A DNA stretch of 9,227 nt. Origin: Thermoplasmatota archaeon (GTDB lineage: Archaea > Thermoplasmatota > Thermoplasmata > Thermoplasmatales > GCA-001856825). The notes beneath the pieces were generated by a model. The model saw nothing but the letters and a program-made list of their open reading frames with translations. It was not told the origin of the DNA and searched no databases. The position numbers and the translations under genes were made by a program. Shown piece after piece: positions 1-5,745 of this stretch (the stretch's first letter is position 1; each line of letters starts with the position of its first letter). Location of the stretch: NCBI GenBank assembly GCA_023379555.1, contig JAMCQR010000016.1, positions 1 to 9,227 on the forward strand. The letters are read 5' to 3'.

Positions 1-325
1 CCTTCACCCCTGCTCCAGACAGTGAGACGAACGAATCCATCGCGACGTTCAGACCCACGTGCTTCATGAAAACGAATGACCTCAGTCCTCCAGCAGATGC
101 TGCGGAAGCTACCTCCAGAGCAACCTTTTCGTTTGTAGAAAATTCGAATTTTATTCCAATCCTGTCCGATAACTTATAGAGAACATCGCCTATTTCCGAA
201 CTTGGAGTACCTGGATAAGCTGCTGCGACAGACACTCCAGCTTCGTACAATCCCCTTACGACTGCTTCGTTTCCAAGGAGAAATTCCATTTTTCCCTCAG
301 AACCAAGAAGCAAGTCGTATGCCAT
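1..325 (-). CDS. iorA: Indolepyruvate:ferredoxin oxidoreductase, alpha subunit (N-terminal part; continues off the left edge)
   Basis: Only the first 108 codons are present. IorA is the large thiamine-diphosphate subunit of the enzyme that oxidatively decarboxylates aryl pyruvates (from transaminated aromatic amino acids) to aryl-acetyl-CoA with ferredoxin as acceptor. The visible part matches the family N-terminus: LLGNEAVVRG near residues 16-25, YPGTPSSE at 37-44, TNEKVALE at 64-71 and MKHVGLN at 87-93. The start is ATG at 325, one base after the porB stop, with GGAG 10 bases upstream. A second in-frame ATG (codon 13) is preceded by GAGGG and is a possible alternative. Translation into the window edge is open. 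The family is usually about 600 aa, and iorB often lies beside iorA; here it would have to lie off-window. The 1-base spacing makes it the fifth cistron of the por operon. Family assignment is confident; substrate range is inferred from the family. Confidence 0.9.
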   Translation of the reverse strand, partial: MAYDLLLGSEGKMEFLLGNEAVVRGLYEAGVSVAAAYPGTPSSEIGDVLYKLSDRIGIKFEFSTNEKVALEVASAASAGGLRSFVFMKHVGLNVAMDSFVSLSGAGVK

Positions 326-326
326 T

Positions 327-1208
327 CTACGACTGCTCCTTTTTCAGGAGATATGACCATCTCTCGTTGACCGATTCTTCGATCACCTTGATCTCGTCCT
401 CCTTCAGGTGTGCAAATCTCCCCTGCAGAGACAGGTAATCCGTCAACCGAGCTGTCTTGCTGGGTTTGAATAGAGAAAATTTACCATTCTTGAATTCATA
501 GAGCGGGAACACTTTTGATTCAACCGCAAGTCGGGAGATCTTTACGGTATCAGCCGAATTGTGATACCATCCTGGCGGGCATGGTGAGAGAATCTGTATG
601 AACTTTGGGCCCTTGATCGACTTGGCTATTGATATCTTTCTCTCTAGGTCTTCCGGGTACCCGATCGTAGCCGTAGCAACATAGGGAACATTCTGTGCTA
701 TCATGAGGTCCGCTACAAACTTCTTGTTCTGTTTCTTGAAATCTCTTTTCATTCCGACAGGAGTCGTAGTTGTCCATGCTCCGTAAGGAGTACTGCCGCT
801 TCTCTGGATTCCGGTATTCATGTATGCCTCGTTATCGTACATGATATAGATCACGTTGTGGCCCCTTTCCATAGCGGCACTCAGTCCCTGCAGACCGATA
901 TCAGCAGTTCCTCCGTCGCCTGCGAATGCAAACACATTGTAGTCTTCCTTCCCCTGTGCATCAAGTCCCTCTCTCAAACCGGATATTGCTGCGCCGGCAG
1001 CCGCGAAAGGAGTGTAAAGCAACGGGACTTTCAGGTTGGTGGCCGGAAACTCTCCCGGGACTACTGACCAGCAGCAGGCTGGGATTGCAAGTGCAGTCTT
1101 GGGACCGGCTGCCTTGAGCATATACCTCATCGAGAGGGCTGCTCCACATCCCGCGCAAGCAGTATGTCCCTGTTCCATGTATTCTTCCCTCGGTATTGTG
1201 AGAGGCAT
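327..1208 (-). CDS. porB: 2-oxoacid (pyruvate/2-oxoisovalerate):ferredoxin oxidoreductase, beta subunit
   Basis: This 293-aa subunit binds thiamine diphosphate and a [4Fe-4S] cluster in the complex that oxidises a 2-oxoacid plus CoA to acyl-CoA, CO2 and reduced ferredoxin. CAGCG (C18, C21), a cysteine pair at C45/C46 and C210 are the likely cluster ligands. GDGG at 97-100 followed by DNEAYMNTGIQ from 125 is the TPP/Mg motif. Length is normal for the separate beta subunit. The start ATG directly abuts the porA stop (TAAATG), so translation is coupled; the upstream G-rich stretch is only a weak ribosome site. The segment around C45/C46 reads IPACC, which I recall from VOR beta subunits, whereas pyruvate enzymes carry an ATGC-type motif there. 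Substrate is therefore uncertain although family identity is not. The name porB follows common annotation; vorB is a fair alternative. Confidence 0.93.
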   Translation of the reverse strand: MPLTIPREEYMEQGHTACAGCGAALSMRYMLKAAGPKTALAIPACCWSVVPGEFPATNLKVPLLYTPFAAAGAAISGLREGLDAQGKEDYNVFAFAGDGGTADIGLQGLSAAMERGHNVIYIMYDNEAYMNTGIQRSGSTPYGAWTTTTPVGMKRDFKKQNKKFVADLMIAQNVPYVATATIGYPEDLERKISIAKSIKGPKFIQILSPCPPGWYHNSADTVKISRLAVESKVFPLYEFKNGKFSLFKPSKTARLTDYLSLQGRFAHLKEDEIKVIEESVNERWSYLLKKEQS

Positions 1209-2384
1209 TTATTTCGCCCCCACATTGACCCACTCTATCTCATTATTGCCCTCTACCAGATTTTCGAACATCAGTTCATAATCCTTGACTCTAACGTCCC
1301 TTCCTCCCAATCCGACCACATAATTCCTCATCGGGACGTCCACCCTTCCATAAATGGCGGTAGCCACATCTTCAAACGTGGGTCCCCTTTGACCGAACGA
1401 GAGGTTTCTTTCTACCACGCCAAGTCCCTTGAGACCCTTGACGGCTTTGACAATTTCCTCTCCTGGAAAAGGTCTGTAGAAATATAGCCTAATGAGCCCC
1501 ACTTTCTGACCCCTTTCCCTGAGTTTCCTTATAGTGTATTTTGCGGTAGAGGAAATAGCTCCCAACGTAATCAGCGCATAATCTGCATCTTCCATCATGA
1601 AATTCTCAGTGAGTCCCGGAAGCTCTGCATTGAATAGATCATTAAAGGTGGTAATCTCTTTCTTGATCGCGTTTGTGGCATTATACATGCTGTCCCTCAT
1701 GTCCTTCTTCATTTCCATAAAGGGACCATCGGGGGGTACAATTGATCCGTATCCAGCGGGATTATTGAAATCCATTTTCGATTCCAGCTCAAGCTCACCC
1801 AGGTAATCTGCTGCCGTACTGTGACTTCTAACTTCAACAGGTTCGGACGTATGAGAGAGGGTGAATGCATCCAGCATATTCATAACGGGGAGTAACAGCT
1901 TGTTGTTCTCCGCAATCTTGTATCCAAGAAGTATGCTGTCCATAGCCTCTTGATTTGTCTCACAGTACATCTGAAGCCAACCCGTATCTTTCTGGTTGAA
2001 GGAATCAGTATGCTCACCCCATATGCTCCACGGTGGGCCTATCGCACGGTTTACGACAGTCATGACCAGTGGCAACCTCATTCCAGCTGCCCAGTGAAGT
2101 GCTTCGTGCATATACAGTAGGCCGTGTGAGGAAGATGCTGTAAAAGATCGCACGCCCGTCATTTCGCTTGCAGTAACAGCTGACATTGCACTGTGTTCGC
2201 TTTCGACTTCGATGAACTTCGAATTCAATTCGCCATTGGCCACCATCTCTGCCAGTTTCTCAACAATGGTGGTTTGTGGAGTTATTGGATAAGCAGCTAT
2301 GACCTTTACATTTGATAATTTGACGCCAGCTGCGACAGCCTCGTTTCCAGTCATTATACGTCTGGACGACTGCATCGATTCCAT
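1209..2384 (-). CDS. porA: 2-oxoacid (pyruvate/2-oxoisovalerate):ferredoxin oxidoreductase, alpha subunit
   Basis: The alpha subunit supplies the pyrimidine-binding half of the TPP site and the CoA-side domain of the four-subunit enzyme. The 391-aa length is normal. Visible family signatures are YPITPQT at 32-38, EVESEHSAMSA at 59-69 (probable TPP-activating glutamate region), then DTGWLQMY with NQEAMD, and near the C-terminus RPFPGEE and VGLGGRDV. The start ATG lies 1 base after the porD stop and has a very strong Shine-Dalgarno run (GGAGGAGGAG) immediately upstream. A later Met at codon 4 is less likely. The loop NRAIGPPWSIW resembles what I recall of VOR alpha subunits (PPWS) rather than the SAPINIW loop of archaeal pyruvate enzymes. 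SHTSEPVEV is common to both branches. The protein is certainly a 2-oxoacid:ferredoxin oxidoreductase alpha subunit; pyruvate versus branched-chain 2-oxoacid preference is open. Confidence 0.93.
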   Translation of the reverse strand: MESMQSSRRIMTGNEAVAAGVKLSNVKVIAAYPITPQTTIVEKLAEMVANGELNSKFIEVESEHSAMSAVTASEMTGVRSFTASSSHGLLYMHEALHWAAGMRLPLVMTVVNRAIGPPWSIWGEHTDSFNQKDTGWLQMYCETNQEAMDSILLGYKIAENNKLLLPVMNMLDAFTLSHTSEPVEVRSHSTAADYLGELELESKMDFNNPAGYGSIVPPDGPFMEMKKDMRDSMYNATNAIKKEITTFNDLFNAELPGLTENFMMEDADYALITLGAISSTAKYTIRKLRERGQKVGLIRLYFYRPFPGEEIVKAVKGLKGLGVVERNLSFGQRGPTFEDVATAIYGRVDVPMRNYVVGLGGRDVRVKDYELMFENLVEGNNEIEWVNVGAK

Positions 2385-2385
2385 T

Positions 2386-2676
2386 TCACTCCTCCTCCCT
2401 GACCATCTCTATGGCACCGAATGGGCACTCTGTTTCACATATCCCACATCCCTTGCAGTGATCGTAGTCTATTGAAGGTGCCTCTAGAGATGAGAATTTC
2501 TCATTCGGCGACTTCAGGCTAGAGTCAACGACAAGGTCAATTGCAACGTCTGGGCAGAACTTCCAGCAAATTGCACATCTCGTGCACTTGGTATAATCAA
2601 TCACTGGCTTGCTGGTCCTCCAGGAGGAAAGTATTTTTGTAGATGTTGAAGCGTAAGTTATTGGGAGAAAGGGCAT
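2386..2676 (-). CDS. porD: 2-oxoacid:ferredoxin oxidoreductase, delta subunit (2x[4Fe-4S] ferredoxin-like)
   Basis: This 96-aa electron-transfer subunit has two classical CxxCxxCxxxCP motifs, C31/C34/C37/C41 and C74/C77/C80/C84, each followed by proline. They bind the two [4Fe-4S] clusters that pass electrons from the TPP/beta-subunit cluster to soluble ferredoxin. The N-terminal stretch with SWRTSKPVID before the first motif is typical of PorD/VorD and separates it from free ferredoxins. The region between the motifs (about residues 48-68) is longer than in minimal ferredoxins, as usual in this family. The gene starts 2 bases after the porC stop, with GGAG about 11 bases before the ATG, and ends 1 base before porA. 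It is part of the complex encoded by this operon and cytosolic. Confidence 0.95.
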   Translation of the reverse strand: MPFLPITYASTSTKILSSWRTSKPVIDYTKCTRCAICWKFCPDVAIDLVVDSSLKSPNEKFSSLEAPSIDYDHCKGCGICETECPFGAIEMVREEE

Positions 2677-2678
2677 GC

Positions 2679-3224
2679 CTAGTTCAACTCCGTCTCTTCG
2701 AACGCTTCCTGTATAGCATTGACATTTTCCTTCTTTCTTGAAGGAACTGTGTCGGAGGTTGCGTTCTTAATTGATTGAAGTGAAACTAGATTAGATATCT
2801 TTGCGAATGCCCCAAGGATAGCGGTATTGACTATTGGGTGAGATGGATCTCCAAGACCATTCCTGAGTGCGATGCTGGTTGCATCTACGCTAGCCACCCT
2901 GTACTTTCCTGCCTCCTTCAGGTTACCGCCCTTCCCATTCACAACGATAATGCCATCGTTCTTCAGTCCCTCGGTGACGTTCACGCCGTTCATCAGTGAT
3001 TTGTCCAAAATTATCACTGCATCTGGTTCATAAATTTGGCTCCTGAGTTCGATCCTCTGATCGTCAACTCTGGTGAAGGCTGTTACAGGCGCACCTCTTC
3101 TCTCCGTACCAAAGAAGGGAAAGGAGGTCACCCACTTGCTCTCAAGGAATGCAGCCGTAGCAAGAATTTTAGAGGCAGTGACCGCCCCTTGTCCACCTCT
3201 ACCGTGGAACCTTATTTCGTACAT
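2679..3224 (-). CDS. porC: 2-oxoacid:ferredoxin oxidoreductase, gamma subunit
   Basis: First cistron of the operon, 181 aa. The gamma subunit completes the four-subunit complex and is the counterpart of the gamma domain in single-chain pyruvate:ferredoxin oxidoreductases. Family signatures are RFHGRGGQGAV at the N-terminus (GRGGQG at 8-13) and FPFFGTERRGAPV at 35-47, followed by DAVIILDKSL. Length is within the usual 175-190 aa. The ATG at 3224 gives exactly the canonical N-terminus (MYEIRFHGRGG), and no good Shine-Dalgarno sequence precedes it. This fits a very short leader given the TATA-like box at 3254-3262. In Pyrococcus one gamma subunit is shared by POR and VOR, so this sequence cannot settle the substrate. 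Confidence 0.95.
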   Translation of the reverse strand: MYEIRFHGRGGQGAVTASKILATAAFLESKWVTSFPFFGTERRGAPVTAFTRVDDQRIELRSQIYEPDAVIILDKSLMNGVNVTEGLKNDGIIVVNGKGGNLKEAGKYRVASVDATSIALRNGLGDPSHPIVNTAILGAFAKISNLVSLQSIKNATSDTVPSRKKENVNAIQEAFEETELN

Positions 3225-3243
3225 ATCTTACACTAATCCAATA

Positions 3244-3315
3244 GTGCACGATGTTATAAAAAGACATTAGGAATTTTAGGTGCACTTAAATCTTGTAGAC
3301 ATTGGATTATTCGAG
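3244..3315. repeat. Imperfect tandem duplication (about 36 bp) in the por promoter, with GTGCAC sites
   Basis: GTGCAC occurs at 3244-3249 and 3280-3285 (36 apart), and AGACATT followed by a GGA-containing stretch occurs at 3262-3268 and 3297-3303 (35 apart). The two short words alternate in the same order, so the region reads as a decayed tandem repeat of two units. The second GTGCAC is the core of a 16-bp palindrome, TTTAGGTGCACTTAAA at 3275-3290, with a single mismatched pair. The first copy lies between the TATA box and the porC start, the second upstream of the TATA box. This is a plausible regulator binding region, but AT-rich DNA gives short repeats by chance. Confidence 0.4.
3254..3262 (-). 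promoter_or_regulatory. Probable TATA box of the por operon
   Basis: On the minus strand this reads TTTTTATAA, a good archaeal TATA-like element. It is centred about 34 bases upstream of the porC ATG, which predicts a transcript with only about 5-10 leader bases. That agrees with the lack of a Shine-Dalgarno sequence. The element sits between two GTGCAC sites (3244-3249 and 3280-3285). Confidence 0.55.
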
Positions 3316-3380
3316 GTTTAATGATGATTTCAATCCACAAAATCATTGAATTTAACATAACCTAACTTGAATCAAAAACA

Positions 3381-3394
3381 ATAATAATATTATC
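3381..3394 (+). promoter_or_regulatory. Candidate TATA region for the 298-aa gene
   Basis: The AT-rich run ATAATAATATTATC is centred about 28-30 bases before ATG 3417, and the preceding AATCAAAAACA could serve as a BRE-like flank. This would give a leaderless or nearly leaderless mRNA. The clearer TTTATA at 3401-3406 is too close to the ATG (about 13 bases from its centre) to drive a transcript that includes that start. Confidence 0.35.
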
Positions 3395-3416
3395 TGTAAG
3401 TTTATACCAAACGGAA

Positions 3417-4313
3417 ATGGACGTAAGGATACTCATCGACGAAATTGTAAAGAACATGGGGTACAGAACTTACCCCGGGTATCCGGAGGATTACATCTGG
3501 GTGGATCATGGTGACGGGTCGGGAGAGGTCATAATGCTCCTAGAAAATGACGACATGGAAAAGATAAGGGAGTACAATTCATCTACTGTTTCATTCCCAG
3601 GGGAGAGATTTCTTTTCCTGCTCTTTGACGGTCCGAACAAGGAGATACTTTCGTACTGCAAGGGACACAAGATCACCCCAGTCACGAGAAATGAGGCTGC
3701 AAAGATGCTTGGAATGACACTTATCGACATGCACTTGGCCAAGAAGACTGCGAAAAGACCAGAGGTCCAGCAGGTGAGCGAGAACAAGGACTTCATATTA
3801 GTCTATCTAGAGGAAGGAAACAATCCAAAGTACATTCGACCAGTGGTTACGGGGGAGGTGGTCACAGGCTCAATCGGCCTGCGTTCAGATCTTATCTTTG
3901 TTCCCTATCATTTCGTTTCCTACTCCATGAAGGTGTTGGAGGGGGACAACATTGCGACCAAGGAAGGGACTGCAATGATCAATGCAGTAAATGGAAAGGT
4001 CTACAGATCGATAAACGGTTATGAGCTACTCGATTCTTGGCCGACAACTCACAGGGATTTGGACCCGAAGTGGGAACCACTGGCTTCTATGGAAAGGGCT
4101 AAGAGATGGGCAGGTGACAGCCTCGAGACAGAGGTCCTGGAAAAGAGTGAAACAGCGGGTTTCATAATCTACTCAAGGAGCCGAGTAAAACCACTGGAGG
4201 ACACAATAAAGGTGACGTTCATCAACACCTGTTTCTATCCAATTTATTCTTCTTCCGTGCTTGTTATGGACGGATTCACTGGTGAGATAAAATCAATCAG
4301 CGATTACGTCTGA
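3417..4313 (+). CDS. Uncharacterised 298-aa protein
   Basis: I do not recognise this protein. It has no signal peptide, membrane segment or cysteine cluster and is probably cytosolic. Residues about 5-98 form one compact-looking unit: an N-terminal helix (LIDEIVKNMGY), an EVIMLL strand after DHGDGSG, a hydrophobic strand FLFLLFDG near 65-72, and a helix ending in RNEAAKMLGM. The order loosely recalls restriction-endonuclease-like folds, but no convincing catalytic D...ExK set is visible, so no nuclease claim is made. The second half holds two similar-looking segments, FVPYHFVSYSMKV to MINAVNGKVY (about 161-196) and TFINTCFYPIYSSSVLVMDGFTGEI (about 267-291). Each is a strand pair closed by an (N/T)G(K/E) turn, perhaps a repeated small beta domain. 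The ATG at 3417 has no Shine-Dalgarno sequence. Codon use matches its neighbours, so it is a real gene. It is divergent from the por operon and likely monocistronic. Confidence 0.85.
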   Translation: MDVRILIDEIVKNMGYRTYPGYPEDYIWVDHGDGSGEVIMLLENDDMEKIREYNSSTVSFPGERFLFLLFDGPNKEILSYCKGHKITPVTRNEAAKMLGMTLIDMHLAKKTAKRPEVQQVSENKDFILVYLEEGNNPKYIRPVVTGEVVTGSIGLRSDLIFVPYHFVSYSMKVLEGDNIATKEGTAMINAVNGKVYRSINGYELLDSWPTTHRDLDPKWEPLASMERAKRWAGDSLETEVLEKSETAGFIIYSRSRVKPLEDTIKVTFINTCFYPIYSSSVLVMDGFTGEIKSISDYV

Positions 4314-4323
4314 ATCGAGTGAC

Positions 4324-4328
4324 TTTTT
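4324..4328 (+). terminator. Weak T-run possibly ending the 298-aa gene transcript
   Basis: A run of five T residues lies about 10 bases after the stop codon. Archaeal RNA polymerase can terminate at T-rich tracts without a hairpin, but five T's is a minimal signal. No strong stem precedes it. Confidence 0.2.
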
Positions 4329-4421
4329 ATGATGGAAATGAGAAACTCGCTAATTGGAGGGTCGTATCTGGATCCTATTTGTGTGTCACTAATCGAAATC
4401 TGAAATCTACGTAAACATCAG

Positions 4422-4433
4422 TGTGTTGACACA
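4422..4433. promoter_or_regulatory. Small inverted repeat upstream of the 179-aa gene, possible operator
   Basis: TGTGTTGACACA has perfect 5-bp arms (TGTGT and ACACA) around a TG spacer. It lies about 43-54 bases before ATG 4476 and upstream of the AT-rich promoter-like stretch at 4440-4463. A related GTGTGTCAC word occurs at 4381-4389. Its placement suits a regulator site, but its short length allows chance occurrence. Confidence 0.25.
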
Positions 4434-4440
4434 GAAAGTC

Positions 4441-4463
4441 ATAATAAACAGTAATTTATATTG
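4441..4463 (+). promoter_or_regulatory. Promoter-like AT-rich stretch upstream of the 179-aa gene
   Basis: The stretch contains AATAAA around 4443 and TTTATATT at 4455-4462. The first is centred about 29 bases before ATG 4476 and would give a leaderless start there. The second is the better TATA match but lies only about 18 bases before that ATG. It also overlaps the alternative TTG start at 4461, which argues against TTG as the true start. Confidence 0.35.
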
Positions 4464-4475
4464 ATTGGGATATTA

Positions 4476-5015
4476 ATGCAAGAGGCTACTGGTTCTGACT
4501 TGAAATTCATAATAGAATATGTAAAGCAGAAGAGAGGACAGAGCGGGGTTAGGGTGTTGCTAAACGAACTGAACAAGCCATCGATACTATTCACCACTCT
4601 GACCAACATCGGCAGGACTCAGGTTTTCAGAGAAGAAATCTACAAGAAGCTCATTGAGGCCGCCGCCGTTACTCTTGGGGGAGACCTCAAGACAAGGTTG
4701 AATCAGCTTGGTTATGCTCTGGGAGATCGAGCAAAGATGACCAAGTTCATAGCTAGGTTCTCCACACCCAAGCAGCTAGTAAGACTGATTGAAGACGGCA
4801 TCATAACGGATGTCCCTTTTGTGAAATCTTCAGTAAACGAACTATCCAAGCACGTCACTATACTTAGGGTAACGGCAAGAAAGAACGGCGAGAATTTCCT
4901 AGACGTGGCTGATGGTTACGTCACCGCTGTACTGGATCAAACAGGGAAGTCACTTACTATCACAGAAAAGAAGGTCACCAGCGAAGAAGCCTCGTTCAAA
5001 TTCAAGATCGGCTAG
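4476..5015 (+). CDS. Uncharacterised 179-aa soluble protein
   Basis: I do not recognise a named family with confidence. The protein is predicted soluble: no signal peptide, no transmembrane segment and no cysteine. The first two thirds look helical (an amphipathic N-terminal helix, IYKKLIEAAAVTLGG, LNQLGYALGDRAKM), and the last third alternates strands (VTILRVTAR, YVTAVLD, KSLTITEKKV, ASFKFKI). A helical part with a GxxLG(D/R)-type motif followed by a beta-rich end weakly recalls heme-NO-binding (H-NOX-like) and DUF2378-like small-molecule binding folds. I see no H-NOX proximal histidine arrangement or YxSxR motif, so heme or NO binding is not supported. ATG 4476 is preferred over an in-frame TTG at 4461, because TTG lies inside a TATA-like element. 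The crotonase gene starts 8 bases after the stop, so the two are probably cotranscribed. Confidence 0.82.
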   Translation: MQEATGSDLKFIIEYVKQKRGQSGVRVLLNELNKPSILFTTLTNIGRTQVFREEIYKKLIEAAAVTLGGDLKTRLNQLGYALGDRAKMTKFIARFSTPKQLVRLIEDGIITDVPFVKSSVNELSKHVTILRVTARKNGENFLDVADGYVTAVLDQTGKSLTITEKKVTSEEASFKFKIG

Positions 5016-5023
5016 GCTTTTAT

Positions 5024-5743
5024 ATGAGTCTTGTGAGAGTCGAGAAGAAAGAACGGGTAGCACAGATTGTCATCAACAGACCTGAGAAAAAAAATGCACT
5101 CTCTCCAGAAGTTATCAAGGACATCAGGAGTGCCTTCGAGTCACTTGAAGAAGTAGCAGTGGTGATAATCAGAGGAGAAGGTGGCTTTTTCTCCGCAGGA
5201 GGGGATCTTTCGGTAATGTTTTCCGCGTCTGAAGAAGAAGGATTCCAGTTTTCAAAAATTGGAAATGAATTCGCAGACTTCGTCCAGAATTACGGGGCAA
5301 TTACTATTGCAGCGATCGAAGGAGGAGCTTACGGAGGAGGACTCGAATTGGCTCTCAGCTGCGATCTGAGAATAGCTTCCCCTCAAGCAAAGATCGGGCT
5401 CAGCGAAGTCAACCTTGGCCTGATTCCAGGATGGGGTGGAATGAAGAGGTTGATAAGGGTCGCTGGAGCAGGCACTGCAAGATACGTTGCTCTCACAGGA
5501 AAGATACTCGACGGTAATGAGGCATACAGACTCGGCATACTGAGCTATCTTGCGGAAAGCCCTGTCAAGTTTTCTGAAGACCTTGCAGCTACCTTATCTC
5601 AAAAATCTGTGGAGAGCATAAAGAGGATCAAGGCGCTGATCGCCCAGGACGTCTATTCATCCGAGAAAGAGGAAAAGCTATTCGGAGAGGTGCTGCAGAC
5701 GCCTGCAGCAAGAGTCACCCTAGAAAAGTTCCTGAAGAGGTGA
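5024..5743 (+). CDS. Enoyl-CoA hydratase/isomerase family protein (crotonase)
   Basis: A 239-aa crotonase-fold protein, slightly shorter than the usual 255-265 aa. Family features run in order: INRPEKKNALS near 17-27; the first oxyanion-hole segment FFSAGGDL at 55-62 (A58); and the second, GGAYGGGLELALSCD at 100-114 (G105). GLSEVNLGLIPGWGG follows at 125-139. E108 and E128 are 20 residues apart and correspond to the two catalytic glutamates of rat mitochondrial enoyl-CoA hydratase (E144 and E164). True hydratase activity, water addition to trans-2-enoyl-CoA, is therefore plausible. The C-terminal helical region after residue 180 is short. Crotonases vary widely in substrate, and chain length cannot be read here. 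The gene has no clear Shine-Dalgarno sequence; it lies 8 bases after the 179-aa gene and ends 2 bases from the convergent leuS stop. Together with the ferredoxin oxidoreductases it suggests acyl-CoA breakdown from amino acids or fatty acids. Confidence 0.92.
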   Translation: MSLVRVEKKERVAQIVINRPEKKNALSPEVIKDIRSAFESLEEVAVVIIRGEGGFFSAGGDLSVMFSASEEEGFQFSKIGNEFADFVQNYGAITIAAIEGGAYGGGLELALSCDLRIASPQAKIGLSEVNLGLIPGWGGMKRLIRVAGAGTARYVALTGKILDGNEAYRLGILSYLAESPVKFSEDLAATLSQKSVESIKRIKALIAQDVYSSEKEEKLFGEVLQTPAARVTLEKFLKR

Positions 5744-5745
5744 GA

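Noticed and set aside
961..1487. Several open frames overlapping porB and the porA 3' end on both strands
   Set aside because: They overlap genes with unmistakable family motifs and have no start signals or plausible protein features.
3320..3350. Nested inverted repeats (AATGAT/ATCATT and TTCAAT/ATTGAA) between porC and the 298-aa gene
   Set aside because: The arms are short, AT-rich and mutually exclusive; no stable hairpin or clear operator symmetry results.
4461..4475. TTG start for the 179-aa gene, adding five residues
   Set aside because: The TTG overlaps the TATA-like element TTTATATT, and an ATG follows five codons later; the longer form is less likely.
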